A stretch of DNA of 64,000 nt from Artemisia argyi. Taxonomy: Eukaryota; Streptophyta; Magnoliopsida; Asterales; Asteraceae. The position numbers were made by a program, and so were the translations under genes. Below, piece after piece: positions 33,792-47,233 of this stretch; the first letter of the stretch is position 1, and every line of letters starts with the position of its first letter. Under the pieces are notes generated by a model, which was given only the letters and a program-made list of their open reading frames with translations, was not told the DNA's origin and did not search any database. The stretch spans positions 103,112,523-103,176,522 of the forward strand of contig CM060708.1 in assembly GCA_030686995.1 (NCBI GenBank), read 5' to 3'.

Positions 33792-36791
33792 TGTCACAAC
33801 TCGTAATTTCCGGTCATTTTCCAAACCTCGACAATTTACTATTCACAAGTTACTATTCATCATTTACTATTCATCAATCACTATTCATCGTTTTTGAGGT
33901 CAATTTGACATTCTGAGAAGCGTTCAGAAATTTTACTATTCACTTGACACTATTCATTTCCGAGAGAAAACCACTATTCACGTGCATTACTCATGTCATC
34001 GTAAATTTAGTTTACGAGTATTCAAATTCGCGTAACCGTATTGGTTCAGGAGCGAATCCATGCATTATCATTTGGGACATCTCATACAGACTAGAAGTAG
34101 TCTGCATATCATCATTAGGGCACTTGCATACTATTCCACTCGTAGGGTATTCAAATTATATTTTTATATAATTAACGAATTACGTATGTCTATTTTTAAA
34201 TAAACACTAATACGCGAACTATAAATGTGACTAACACGTCCGACACTCCCAACTATGATCCCAATATATTTTTATACTCATTTTTATAATATAAAAATTA
34301 TAATATTAATTTACCCGGTATTTTGGAAATTTATTTATTTCGTATCGTACGTTTAATTTAATTTCGACGATTTTCATAAAAATTAAACAATAATTATCTA
34401 AACACTTAATATTTGTACCCAACCTATTTTTATAATTTTTATAACTTTATTTTATCCCGGTTAACTCCGTTAAAATTTATTTTTAGTTAACCCGGTACCC
34501 GGTACACCTTAAAACTACAAATTAAACACAATAATACACAACAATAATACATTTTATCATCAAAATCTTACATACATCCCCCCCCTTGACTTTGCCGCCC
34601 CCCCCCCCCCCTTACCATTTTTCTTACAAGGTTACTAATACACTCTTTCTCATTAAATGTTTACACTAACTCTATTATATTAATTATATTTTCAATAATT
34701 CATATACCATACTTTACTTCTTTTATTTCATTTCATTTCACAAACTCAAAAAGTTTCTTTCTCTCTTTTCTCTCTTTGAAACCCACGGCCACAAGAAGAA
34801 AGGAAGCAAGACCAAAAGTTTTTCCAAGATCTTAGTGTAAATCTTGTTCTTATAGCATCCTTGTTTGAGTTTTGAGATACAAACTCAAGGATTATTAGGT
34901 TTTAATCATCTTAACTTCACTAATCTTACAAGTAAGTTTACAAAACTCATTTCATAATTTTTACAAAGTTATTACTATGTTTATATATTTTTCTTGCAAG
35001 ATCTCATACATGCATTAACTTATACCACTTTATTTTTGTAAACTTTTGATCATACAAGCCCTAGAAATGATTTGTGGTTAGATCCTTGTTAGATCTACTT
35101 GGTTTTGATGTTTAGGAACCCATGGCACCCTAAGAAGGTGTATGGTAGGATTAGACTAGTTTTGTGGTGATTGAAAGTGGTTTGATTGAAGATGGAACTA
35201 GATTAGAACCCTAGAAACGATTTTTGAAACATTTGAAATACCTACTGTCCCTATTTTCATTTCGTGGGAAAATCAGTGGTTGATGGCTAATTTTTGACCA
35301 AAGATTTAGAAAATACTTTTAAAAACGAAACTTTAGGCGAAAGAACGGATTAAAACGAGTTTATAACGAAGGAGATATGATTTTTGCAAATTTAACGACG
35401 AAAACTACTTTTACAAAAACTGCTTGCTGTTTGGCAGATTTCAATGGGTAAAAAGAGGCACTAAACGTAACCTAGAGGAGCCGAGTTATCAAAAATATAT
35501 TAGTATATACAAAAACGAATCCGTGGACATAAAGAACAAGGAAAACGAGCTTAAAACGACCGAGTTATACCCGTTTTAACATTGTCAAAACTATATATAT
35601 ATTTTTGGTCACAAATAAAAATAATAACGTACGTACTAAATGGTATATTTTCTAGCAACGTTACTAATGACTATTTTCTTAACAAACGAATACGTACGAC
35701 CCTAGAGAATATTTATACGACATGACGACGTCATTCTAAGGTTTTGATACGAGGATTATAACGCTAACTTTTTCGTACGAGTTAATATAACAAGTTATAT
35801 ACTTCTCTAAATGGAATTATTTTTCCTAAGTATGGAAACTATTTTACCATGACGATAACTAGTATTTCCAAATTACGAGTGGTATGAGTATCATGTGCAT
35901 GTGCATTCACTTCATTACGACTTGATCTAAGTTAGATCATGATTATTCATTTAGGTTGCGGCTAGTACTCGCGCCTCATTGTCCCGACTACTTTTACCTC
36001 ATTGCACCATCTTTGTATCATCACTTCGAGGTGAGTACTCATAGCCCCGTTTTAATTACTTATTTGATTTTAAATCCCACGGGGGAGAATACATTGCACA
36101 ATTATTTTTGTACATGCCCAAGTATATCAAATTCCATACATTGCTTAAGTTGCCTTACTACCAAGTTAAGTCCCCTTATATATCATGGACCGTTAATTAT
36201 AGCTAAGCGAGAGTGAGTGGATAGATCTATCGAGGGTGACGCCTCCATTCGTGTTTGGGTTGCTCCAAATGGGACGAATGCATTTCATGTCTTAACAAAT
36301 TGAGTGTCTGGTAAACACTCTGGTGGGGCCATTACTAAGTCCAGCTTCGGGGTCATGAGCTTAAGAGCCAATGTAGCACTTTTGACATTCTTGTCGGTTT
36401 ACTTATTACTTGTGGCATATGTACTTACGATTTACTTACAAACCTATGATTATTCACCAACTTTATGTTGACCGTTTTTCGCAATGTATTTCTCAGGTTA
36501 TTAAGGTAGCTCATGTTGCATACATTTGGACCTTCATGGAGTCGCGGAGTCGACGCGTCTCACCATATTTTCTGCACTTATGAAACGTTTGATCTTGATG
36601 AACTTATTTTAACTATTTTGGCAAACTCTTTTGGGACCTAAGCTTTGTAAACTCTGAATGTTTTAATGATCAAACATTGTATTTTCTAAACGACACTTTA
36701 GGTCGTTCAATATAACTGTAACTATGGTGCTATGACAGTCACCCCCAGGTATTCCATTCCGCTGCCATTCAGGTATTTTGGGGGTGTGACA
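33792..36791 (+). repeat. Element D 5' LTR
   Basis: Starts TGTCACAACTCG and ends GGGGGTGTGACA. Near the start (33833-33893) it carries about five tandem units of TTACTATTCATCA. A 14-C run lies at 34598-34611. Short open frames inside it (33944-34171, 35956-36216) recur in the other LTR and are not genes. Confidence 0.95.
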
Positions 36792-36794
36792 GAT

Positions 36795-36806
36795 TGGCAT
36801 CAGAGC
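36795..36806 (+). other. Element D primer-binding site
   Basis: TGGCATCAGAGC three bases after the 5' LTR, one mismatch from the initiator Met-tRNA complement TGGTATCAGAGC. Confidence 0.75.
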
Positions 36807-37968
36807 TAAGGTTATAGCGAACTAGGATGTATCTTGGACCCTAGACTATAACCACATCATCATAGCATCTCATCATTTCATCATAAGTGCATATTCACTA
36901 TACATGTTGTTTTACGCACACACTGTTCGAGTTATTCATACCCATACTCATATATATATTTATGATTTTATTGACCTGGTTCACAAGTGACATGTCTTCA
37001 GATACCCATGCTGTTATCCTTTTATCGGATTTCGACATTGAAGATGCATTGTCATTTTCCACTACCATTGTACTACCGGTTACACTCACGCCACCATTAG
37101 CACTATTGAATTGTCATAAGAGCAAGGTTCTCATTCAGCCTATACATAGAATGCCGTTTGGTAGAATATTCAGACTTAATTTCAATGGACTTATTAGGAT
37201 GCTTATTACAAGGGAGATAGCATGTTTTCTTTCCTTCACTAGTAGGACGCTTACTACTTAGGTACTACCACCACCGTTGGTTACTTATTACACTATTGGT
37301 CGTCCCATAGTGCGTACTTCAGCTTTACCTCTTAGATGTCGCGAGATAGCGCGAAAGAGGGTAGTATCCCATTCACTATTATCACCATTATCTCCTAACT
37401 CATCACTAGGATCTCATTGTCATCAATGTTATTCTCATCCTTTAGAATACCACTATTGTCATTTCCCTTTTCCATTTCCACTTGCCACGAATTAGATAAC
37501 ACCTTGTGGATAATACCAAGATTACGGACTCAACAGGAACATCTGCAGGTTCCTCAAGAATGGCTTAAAAATCTACACTATTTAGGACTTGATCGATGCA
37601 CAACTTCAGACATCACTTCAGGAATATCTCAACCTTATGATGCCATAAACCTGATTTCACCTAGAAGGACTACAGGAAATCCTTAGACTGGACTTATATC
37701 TTTACTAGCTTTTACTATTATCCTAGCCACGAGAGGTGTGGCATAGTTCGAAGAAACTTGTAGTATGTTGATTGATGTACAAACGGAATCACCAAGTATT
37801 GACTCTACTATAGGGGAATGGTTGTGCTATCTATGATATTGGCCCATATAGACCAAAACTTTCATATATTATATTCATGTGTTATGAATATGATGATTTT
37901 TATTACCTATAGATTCTCATGGACTCTTATGATTTGATGGAAATAGATTTAAGCAAACCACTCCAAGC
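36807..37968 (+). other. Element D leader
   Basis: AT-rich sequence between PBS and gag. Open frames such as 36887-37261 and 37277-37495 carry no recognisable domain and are treated as chance frames in non-coding or decayed sequence. Confidence 0.4.
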
Positions 37969-38927
37969 ATGACGCAAACTGCTATTGGACAATCCATTGC
38001 CAGGAATGTAACTACCGCCCTCACCAAGGAACTTACTCACGTGGAATTTATGGGTTGTAATCCCCCTCCTTTAGCGGAATTAGAGACACAAAGAAATTTC
38101 TCAAATGGTTCGAAGAAATAGAAACGATATTTTGATGTGGTGACTGTCGTAAGGAAGACAAGGTTAAGTTCGCCACATGCACTTTTCAGAATCTTGCCCA
38201 GGAATGGTGGACCACACATGTTAAGATAGTAGGAGTTGATGATGCTTACTCACACTCTTGGGAGAAACTAAAAAGGATGATGAGTGTGAAGTTCTGTGTG
38301 AAAAGCGAATTATGGGCAATAGAACAGGAAGCACTAAACCTTACCATGGTAGGAGATGATGTTGTCAAGTATACTGCTCATTTTTATGAATTAGCTCGAC
38401 TAGACCCTGCAATTGGTGAACCGGAAATTAAGAGACTTGAAAGGTACGTCGGAGGACTTTCTCCTGAAATTCGTATGTTGGTCATCGCATGGGAACCCAA
38501 TGCCATGTCTGAAGCTATCCAGATGGCAATCGAAGCAAAGGAACGCATAATTCGCGACAAGACATCAGGAAACAATAGTAACAACAAGAGAAAATGGGTC
38601 GGTAATCTGGATGCTAATGCTTCTCAACAACCACTTAAGATACAACAAGTGGTGGAGACCCGTGCTGCTGGGTCAAGCCAAAAGAAAAAGTATATTGGTA
38701 AATTACCCGAGTGCAACAAGTGTCAGTTTCATCACAAAGGATCTTGCCCCTCTCAATGTAAGAACTGCCAAAAGGTCGGACATGAAGCCAAGGACTGCAA
38801 GGCTCCCACCCTCGCACAGCATCAGGAACTCATGGTAATCTGCCGTGAATGTGGAGTAGTGGGACACTTCAAGAGTAAATGCCTGGTGTTGAGAGACCGA
38901 AACTGGAGGAGGCATTTCATGTTGTAA
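37969..38927 (+). pseudogene. gag: Element D gag with zinc knuckles
   Basis: Starts MTQTAIGQSI and loses its frame about 100 bp later, then meets a TGA near 38132. From there the frame is open to 38927. It contains the Gypsy capsid-type region (QNLAQEWWTTH, then SWEKLKRMM and a RLERYVGGLSPEIR segment) and three Cys/His clusters, two of them canonical: CKNCQKVGHEAKDC and CRECGVVGHFKSKC. The start codon and the capsid N-terminal part are therefore separated from the knuckles by a frameshift and a stop. The frame ends right after the last knuckle, where protease would be expected. Confidence 0.82.
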
Positions 38928-41084
38928 AACCATAGTTTGAGCCCTCTAGGGTTGTACTTTCTTTTGGTACTTTCCATAAGTACGTTGGTGTAACCTAGTT
39001 ATATTAAGCACTTTCCTATCTAATGTAATGACTATCTTTTGTTACCTCTATGATAACCATAACTTTCGTTTACTCCATTTTCTATCCCAATCGTTCAATC
39101 TTTAATCGTTTCGCAACATTATACCATTGTCTTATTTAGGGAATAGGCCGATTTCGTATTTGACGGATTAGTAGATTATTACCATTCCATAGTATTTACC
39201 CATGTATCCAATAAACCATTCAACGAGTTTTATTTCAAACTATTTTACTACCTTATGGGGAAATTGTTTTTACCGAATTTCTAAAAAAAAATAAATAAAA
39301 AAAATAAAAAATAAAACCGTTTTGTTACCGTACTATAAACTGATTTTTCCGATATTACGCCAAATATTTACTATTATTACGCGGAACAATTTTTTTTTTA
39401 TATTACTTTGAAAGGAAATATTTAGTATACCATTTTTAACAACAATGCGTTGAACACCATCTAAAGCTTTTGAGAAAAATAATATTATTTCGGCTAAATC
39501 AAGCATCGCATCATTAGTCCTCAACTATACATAGCCTGATCACCTATGTATACTTCAGGAAGGATTATGCCATGAAGGAAATAGTTATTTTTTTTTTTAT
39601 TTTTTTTTAAAGTATTGCTAATAACAATCTTCATTTAAAAGCGCTTTAGACAAGTAAACTCTTTTATAAGTGTCTTTTTCTGACAAACTCTCCCTGGATA
39701 CTTACCCCACCTGTCACTCACTTAGTCATTAAGCTGGACTTTCCATTGACTCCTCTAGGAGAGACTTTCCATATCAATTACGAGTAGGATTCCTCTATAC
39801 CAGAAAAGTAAGGAAAGGATTACAGAACTACTAACCAGGACTAGAAGTATATAACAATAAAAATTCATAACTCAACAACAATCCTAAGATACCACGAGAC
39901 CATCCGACTCACCATCTCTGACCTAGTTGTCCAATTTATTATTCAAAGGTACTAGCTAGACTGAGCTACAGGATCAAACACATTGTGAAGGTACGCTAAG
40001 CAACACCATGGGAATAAACCAAGCCTCCTTACCGGTACTGTAAAGTGTTTTGAGTTAACATGGTCTCATCCATACGCAAACTTCCCTGCAGTGAGTTTAC
40101 GACAAGAATGATTGATTCGAATTATGGATATCGATATAGATTCCCCTAAAGCATTATGTTCTCTAGAACTTCTGGATAACCTCACCTATACATCGAGAAA
40201 GGCATCAGACTCAAGAATATCTCCCCAGCTACATGTGAAGACAATACGGTAATTCATCGACAGAGTATCAACTGAAACCCTCATATTGCCATCATTATGG
40301 CAATTTCAACGATAAACCATCTCAAGACTTAAGTTGGTTGAATACCTAGGCTTGTAGTTTTGCCAGATAACCACCAATAGGTACTGTCCAATATCAGAAA
40401 CCGAACGATTAGACATCTATGCATTTATGCGAGCATTTCCTAGCCTACCATTTTATCCTTGTTAGTATTTTGACTTTTAAGTAAAGTTTATTTAAAAATT
40501 TGTGCTTATACAAATCACATATCTTGTAGAAAATAATTTTTGAATTGCCTATTTTGAACAAATACGATTCATTTAATCAATATTTAGTTAAACCATTGTA
40601 CAATGGGAAATATATAAACATCAAACTTTGGTAAATAGTCCTATTCACAACCTATTTGAAAACCGTGTCACATTTCCTAACTATTGAATTTTGAATCATC
40701 AAGAAAGATATTATTTAGTAAACCATTTGCTCCATTTTTCTAAATTCGTTTATTCAGAAAAAGATATCGACCAAAAACTCAAAAATCGCGAGATAAATTT
40801 TGAAAACCAATCACCATGCTACATCGCTTATGCATTTAGGGCTTTGTGACTTGACAATAAGGAATATTGGAATATGTGATGAAGGAAATTAGGAGGAACA
40901 CCATAGAACGATTACAAACGACAGTAATGGAGACCAAGCACAGTAGGCAAAGAATGACACATGTCTTAGCAATCCATTAGACCAAAACACAAAGAATCAA
41001 ATATTGTTACCCATATTCTATCTTCTTCGTATAACGCCGTGTTCGAAAGACATAATGTTGTGGAATTAGTCACAAGATTTATTG
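38928..41084 (+). pseudogene. Element D pol, decayed beyond recognition
   Basis: This is the place of protease, reverse transcriptase and RNase H. I could not identify a YVDD box, a DSG site or any long frame in either strand. Stops occur every few tens of codons in all frames. Confidence 0.5.
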
Positions 41085-41420
41085 TACCTATTTCAATTCT
41101 TCCTGATAAAGGTGATCGAATCACCTCAGACTTCTAACAATCATTCTAAGATTTCCTTCGGAACCTCATTAAGATGTAAAACACCGCCTATCATCCTCAG
41201 ATCGATGGTCATAACGAGAGAACGATTCAAACATAGGAAAGTTATACTCAGAGTATGAGTGATTGACTCTAGAAATGGTTGGACTAACCATTTACCATAA
41301 ATCGGATTCTTTTACAACCATAGTTATCGTGCGAGCATAGAGACTACATCAATTGAGGCACTTTATGGTCGAAGTACCAATTACCCATTTACAGACCGAA
41401 ATCGGAAAGTTAAATTCACT
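41085..41420 (+). pseudogene. Element D integrase remnant
   Basis: Translated fragments with stops read PDKGDRITSDF, then TAYHPQIDGHNERTIQT and, after a frame change, EALYGRSTNYP. These correspond to the Ty3/Gypsy integrase core around the catalytic Asp and Glu (a TAYHPQTDGQSE-type motif). At least two in-frame stops are present. Confidence 0.75.
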
Positions 41421-42167
41421 AGTCTAGAACTAAACTATGGAACAACAAAGGAAATTTCACAAGTCAAGAACCAGTTACAAGAAACGAGAAACTGATAGAG
41501 GTTAGGTTGGTACATGACGCACATCATACGGATTGGGTATCCTTGAACAGCAAACCAACTAGATTCACGTGAAAGAATGAACTAAGTTGAAAGCTTTGCC
41601 TTGGAGAGGCATGATACAATTTTGGTAAACACGAGAGATTGAACCTCTAGTATATTGGCTCAATTAAGATTCATTTTAGAATCGACCAGCTGACATATAA
41701 GATTTGAGTTCTGGCAGAGTTCAGCAACATATACTACCTATATTACCTTATAAACCTGAAGAAGCACTGATCATCTATTGACGAACCAAACTCGGAAAAA
41801 TCCTAACTCACTAGTCTAGTAGACATTCATGAAATAACCAGGAATTACTTACAAGTCAAGAATCAATTACAAATTCTATAAGTTGTAAACCATTAAAACT
41901 TCAAGTTGGTAGCCAGATCACGTTGAAAGTTCTGCCTAGGAAAGGCATGATATTATTCGGAAAGATTTGGAAAGTTAAAACCGATATACACTGGACCACT
42001 TAATAGTTCAGACAGAGTAGGCCTAGTGGCCGTTAGACTTGAGCCTTGATAAGGAACAGCCGGATTACACAACTATGTTTCACCTATTCAAATCCAGGAA
42101 ATGACTTTCAGATTAGTCAATCATAATCCCATTTGGAAGGGAATCCAACCCTGAGACAAACGTAAAC

Positions 42168-42340
42168 TTGGTAAGAGAACCAGTAGAAAGCATGGACCAT
42201 GAGGTCAAACGGTTGAAGCAAAGTCAAAATTCCTATCGTGTAAGTTCGCTGGAATTCTTGAAGAGGTCCCGAATTTACTTGGGAACGGGAAGACCAAATG
42301 CAACTCAAGTATCCACGTCTTTTTACCAAATATACTTCAG
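42168..42340 (+). pseudogene. Element D chromodomain-like remnant
   Basis: The frame at 42168 encodes EPVESMDHEVKRLKQSQ followed by a frame-damaged segment ending near the PPT. Plant chromovirus integrases end in a chromodomain that starts with such an EPxxIxDxxxKxL-type sequence. The aromatic cage residues cannot be confirmed in the damaged part. Confidence 0.6.
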
Positions 42341-42379
42341 AGACCAACCAAAACTGAACTTCGGGACGAAGTTCCTGTT

Positions 42380-42390
42380 AGAAGGGAAGA
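42380..42390 (+). other. Element D polypurine tract
   Basis: AGAAGGGAAGA immediately before the 3' LTR. Confidence 0.75.
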
Positions 42391-42391
42391 C

Positions 42392-45300
42392 TGTCACAAC
42401 TCGTAATTTCCGGTCATTTTCCAAACCTCGACAATTTACTATTCACAAGTTACTATTCATCATTTACTATTCATCAATCACTATTCATCGTTTTTGAGGT
42501 CAATTTGACATTCTGAGAAGCGTTCAGAAATTTTACTATTCACTTGACACTATTCATTTCCGAGAGAAAACCACTATTCACGTGCATTACTCATGTCATC
42601 GTAAATTTAGTTTACGAGTATTCAAATTCGCGTAACCGTATTGGTTCAGGAGCGAATCCATGCATTATCATTTGGGACATCTCATACAGACTAGAAGTAG
42701 TCTGCATATCATCATTAGGGCACTTGCATACTATTCCACTCGTAGGGTATTCAAATTATATTTTTATATAATTAACGAATTACGTATGTCTATTTTTAAA
42801 TAAACACTAATACGCGAACTATAAATGTGACTAACACGTCCGACACTCCCAACTATGATCCCAATATATTTTTATACTCATTTTTATAATATAAAAATTA
42901 TAATATTAATTTACCCGGTATTTTGGAAATTTATTTATTTCGTATCGTACGTTTAATTTAATTTCGACGATTTTCATAAAAATTAAACAATAATTATCTA
43001 AACACTTAATATTTGTACCCAACCTATTTTTATAATTTTTATAACTTTATTTTATCCCGGTTAACTCCGTTAAAATTTATTTTTAGTTAACCCGGTACCC
43101 GGTACACCTTAAAACTACAAATTAAACACAATAATACACAACAATAATACATTTTATCATCAAAATCTTACATACATCCCCCCCCTTGACTTTGCCGCCC
43201 CCCCCCCCCCCCCCCCCTTACCATTTTTCTTACAAGGTTACTAATACACTCTTTCTCATTAAATGTTTACACTAACTCTATTATATTAATTATATTTTCA
43301 ATAATTCATATACCATACTTTACTTCTTTTATTTCATTTCATTTCACAAACTCAAAAAGTTTCTTTCTCTCTTTTCTCTCTTTGAAACCCACGGCCACAA
43401 GAAGAAAGGAAGCAAGACCAAAAGTTTTTCCAAGATCTTAGTGTAAATCTTGTTCTTATAGCATCCTTGTTTGAGTTTTGAGATACAAACTCAAGGATTA
43501 TTAGGTTTTAATCATCTTAACTTCACTAATCTTACAAGTAAGTTTACAAAACTCATTTCATAATTTTTACAAAGTTATTACTATGTTTATATATTTTTCT
43601 TGCAAGATCTCATACATGCATTAACTTATACCACTTTATTTTTGTAAACTTTTGATCATACAAGCCCTAGAAATGATTTGTGGTTAGATCCTTGTTAGAT
43701 CTACTTGGTTTTGATGTTTAGGAACCCATGGCACCCTAAGAAGGTGTATGGTAGGATTAGACTAGTTTTGTGGTGATTGAAAGTGGTTTGATTGAAGATG
43801 GAACTAGATTAGAACCCTAGAAACGATTTTTGAAACATTTGAAATACCTACTGTCCCTATTTTCATTTCGTGGGAAAATCAGTGGTTGATGGCTAATTTT
43901 TGACCAAAGATTTAGAAAATACTTTTAAAAACGAAACTTTAGGCGAAAGAACGGATTAAAACGAGTTTATAACGAAGGAGATATGATTTTTGCAAATTTA
44001 ACGACGAAAACTACTTTTACAAAAACTGCTTGCTGTTTGGCAGATTTCAATGGGTAAAAAGAGGCACTAAACGTAACCTAGAGGAGCCGAGTTATCAAAA
44101 ATATATTAGTATATACAAAAACGAATCCGTGGACATAAAGAACAAGGAAAACGAGCTTAAAACGACCGAGTTATACCCGTTTTAACATTGTCAAAACTAT
44201 ATATATATTTTTGGTCACAAATAAAAATAATAACGTACGTACTAAATGGTATATTTTCTAGCAACGTTACTAATGACTATTTTCTTAACAAACGAATACG
44301 TACGACCCTAGAGAATATTTATACGACATGACGACGTCATTCTAAGGTTTTGATACGAGGATTATAACGCTAACTTTTTCGTACGAGTTAATATAACAAG
44401 TTATATACTTCTCTAAATGGAATTATTTTTCCTAAGTATGGAAACTATTTTACCATGACGATAACTAGTATTTCCAAATTACGAGTGGTATGAGTATCAT
44501 GTGCATGTGCATTCACTTCATTACGACTTGATCTAAGTTAGATCATGATTATTCATTTAGGTTGCGGCTAGTACTCGCGCCTCATTGTCCCGACTACTTT
44601 TACCTCATTGCACCATCTTTGTATCATCACTTCGAGGTGAGTACTCATAGCCCCGTTTTAATTACTTATTTGATTTTAAATCCCACGGGGGAGAATACAT
44701 TGCACAATTATTTTTGTACATGCCCAAGTATATCAAATTCCATACATTGCTTAAGTTGCCTTACTACCAAGTTAAGTCCCCTTATATATCATGGACCGTT
44801 AATTATAGCTAAGCGAGAGTGAGTGGATAGATCTATCGAGGGTGACGCCTCCATTCGTGTTTGGGTTGCTCCAAATGGGACGAATGCATTTCATGTCTTA
44901 ACAAATTGAGTGTCTGGTAAACACTCTGGTGGGGCCATTACTAAGTCCAGCTTCGGGGTCATGAGCTTAAGAGCCAATGTAGCACTTTTGACATTCTTGT
45001 CGGTTTACTTATTACTTGTGGCATATGTACTTACGATTTACTTACAAACCTATGATTATTCACCAACTTTATGTTGACCGTTTTTCGCAATGTATTTCTC
45101 AGGTTATTAAGGTAGCTCATGTTGCATACATTTGGACCTTCATGGAGTCGCGGAGTCGACGCGTCTCACCATATTTTCTGCACTTATGAAACGTTTGATC
45201 TTGATGAACTTATTTTAACTATTTTGGCAAACTCTTTTGGGACCTAAGCTTTGTAAACTCTGAATGTTTTAATGATCAAACGTTGTATTTTCTAAACGAC

Positions 45301-45397
45301 ACTTTAGGTCGTTCAATATAACTGTAACTATGGTGCTATGACAGTCACCCCCAGGTATTCCATTCCGCTGCCATTCAGGTATTTTGGGGGTGTGACA
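42392..45397 (+). repeat. Element D 3' LTR
   Basis: Practically identical copy of the 5' LTR, 6 bp longer because of a 20-C run at 43198-43217. Confidence 0.95.
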
Positions 45398-45402
45398 GTA
45401 AG

Positions 45403-46112
45403 CGCATCTGCTTGCTTACAAACCTGGGAGCAATGAGGACAGACCATCAATGACTTTTCTCCTTAGTTGCTGACGTCTTTAGATGAAGTTTCCAAAAGAT
45501 CAGGGATAATGTTATGCCATGAATTACCCCTGATTTGTATGATTTGTAGCTATCCCTAAAGACATATCCTCCTTCCCACTCTATCTATCCCTTCAGGTAC
45601 CCCTAAATCCACTCGTGTTCACTCATGTTGGTTGTTAGTGAGTTCAACCTTTGAACACTTCCAAATGTTACCACTTTCATGGCTAATGAGAGGTCAATTG
45701 GAAATGAAGCTCTCGCCATCTATATGACCTTTGATAATGAAGAGGGACTACACAGAACATCATAGTCCATTTAAACCTCCTTCAGATCAAAGGTACTTCA
45801 GATTCTTGACACACAGTTTTAGCATTAAATGTGTTGTGAAGAATCCCTTGAAGGCTGGTGGTAGTGGAAGTGACTTGCATGGTGAAAAAACGGTGGGTAG
45901 ATCGAGCATCTTTACACAAGAACGGTTTGAAAGTATCCCATGAATTTGAAAGGATGCTCGGGGCCATGTTGGTGGAGATTTAGATGGTGGGGATTTGGGG
46001 AGGATGGTGGTTGTGGGTTATTAGCCGTCATTTAAGAATGGCTAAAAGTTATTAGCATTCATTTAAGAAAGAATCTGAATTGTAAGAATAATCCACCCGC
46101 TTTGATACCACT
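45403..46112 (-). other. Element L interior, 5' part
   Basis: This is the leader region between PBS and the insertion point of element D. A 61-codon frame at 45967-45782 begins with ATG and a MAPSILSNSWDTF-type sequence but matches no domain I recognise. No gag is present at the expected place. Confidence 0.45.
46096..46110 (-). other. Element L primer-binding site
   Basis: The - strand reads TGGTATCAAAGCGGG two bases inside the 5' LTR. This is a Met-tRNA-type PBS with one mismatch in the usual TGGTATCAGAGC core. Confidence 0.75.
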
Positions 46113-47228
46113 TGTTCGTCCGGTTTGACTTGAGCAACTCATGAAATGACAAGATATACATAAACACATAGCGTTTGGACATGGAACTTATAACAAGTTT
46201 ATGATTCATGATAATGCGATATTACGATGGTTACTCAAGAACCCACTTAGACACTCTAATAACTTGGTTGGCTTTTCAAGGGGACAGTTGCAGCGGCTAT
46301 CCCCGTAGAGAGACGAATTAAGAAACACAAAGAAGCAAGCTAGGCTTGGGTTCTAAGTGTGTTGAGAATTCTAACACTCTAACTATGCTAATTGAATTTT
46401 CAATTCTTACTGTCGTTGAATGCGCACATTCTGCTTTGTTGGAACGGGTTTATATAGCGGAGCGGTTACTATTGTTTCACGTGGGAATAGTGAACATGCC
46501 GAGTGTTCGTAGGTAGGCATGTGCCTATACATCTAGCCTTGATGTCCTTTTGGTTTACCGGAGTTGACAGTTACGATTTCCCATGAGCTTCTTTTGTGGA
46601 GTTTATCTTCCTAAGAGTTTTCCCGCTTAAACTCAATCGACTCACCTAACTACCTTGGTCTTGATCAGAGAGCTGAGACATCATCAAGGTATACTTTCCC
46701 TTGACTCCCTAGTGACTGTGTTGGAGTTCCTAGTTCATACTGGCTGACTAGCTTTGAACAAATAAACTCTTTGACGATATCTAAGACTTGAACTTCTGCT
46801 GTTTCAGTGTGTTTGTCTCTTATATCAGTTCAACTTAGCTTCCTGATGTCTCTGAATCTTGAGCCTGATGATGAAGTTACGTTTATCACCATACCTTCAT
46901 GCAGTTATATTATAGTTGGTGAGGTGGTTATTAACAAAGAGAGAAAGGCCATCAGGGATATAGAGACATTTGTTAGATCTCAGTGTCCCTGATGTGTTGC
47001 TCAAGTACCTGACTCACTGGCACTGCATCAAAGAGTAGGCGCACCTTCAGGTTGTCTTTGCTAACTCTTTTGAAGTATGCCATTGAGGTTCTCCCCTATA
47101 TCTGGGGGATGACATTCTCACTGATCATCAGTGTGTTAGATGATTACTGATATTCTGTCAGTGAGTGTCTGGCCTATTTTATATTCAAATCCTTGTTGAA
47201 GACATTTGAGTCAAATATTGGCCCAATA
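46113..47228 (-). repeat. Element L 5' LTR
   Basis: Matches the 3' LTR along its length with scattered substitutions and small indels. A TATA box on the complement lies near 46450-46458. In element sense its first two bases are TA rather than TG, evidently a point mutation, because the ATTTT duplication follows exactly. Confidence 0.85.
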
Positions 47229-47233
47229 ATTTT

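Larger units (their letters stand above)
33792..45397 (+). mobile_element. Element D: chromodomain Ty3/Gypsy (Tekay-like) retrotransposon, coding region decayed
   Basis: 11,606 bp on the + strand with LTRs of 3000 bp (33792-36791) and 3006 bp (42392-45397), and target duplication GTAAG (33787-33791 and 45398-45402). A PBS lies just after the 5' LTR and a PPT just before the 3' LTR. The interior carries a gag with three Cys-rich knuckles, a long unrecognisable pol section, integrase remnants and chromodomain-like remnants, the order of a chromovirus. The LTRs differ by the length of a C-run (14 versus 20) and, as far as I can read, one substitution (A at 36668 versus G at the matching place near 45281). 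Insertion is therefore very recent even though the genes are non-functional. It is nested in element L. Confidence 0.92.
27669..47228 (-). mobile_element. Element L: large LTR element without gag-pol (LARD-like), host of nested insertions
   Basis: Two diverged LTRs (27669-32256, interrupted, and 46113-47228) are flanked by the 5-bp duplication ATTTT (27664-27668 and 47229-47233). A Met-tRNA-type PBS lies at 46096-46110 and a purine tract at 32257-32268, which set the - orientation. After removing the nested solo LTR (28731-32184) and element D (33792-45397), the LTRs are 1129 and 1116 bp and the interior about 2.2 kb. I see no capsid, protease, integrase or RT in the interior, so this is a non-autonomous element. 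LTR divergence is several percent by eye, making it the oldest layer of the nest. Confidence 0.85.

Noticed and set aside
33944..36216. Open frames in the element D LTR (33944-34171, 35956-36216), identical to 42544-42771 and 44562-44822
   Set aside because: They repeat because the LTR repeats; no domain, no start context, no protein match recognised.
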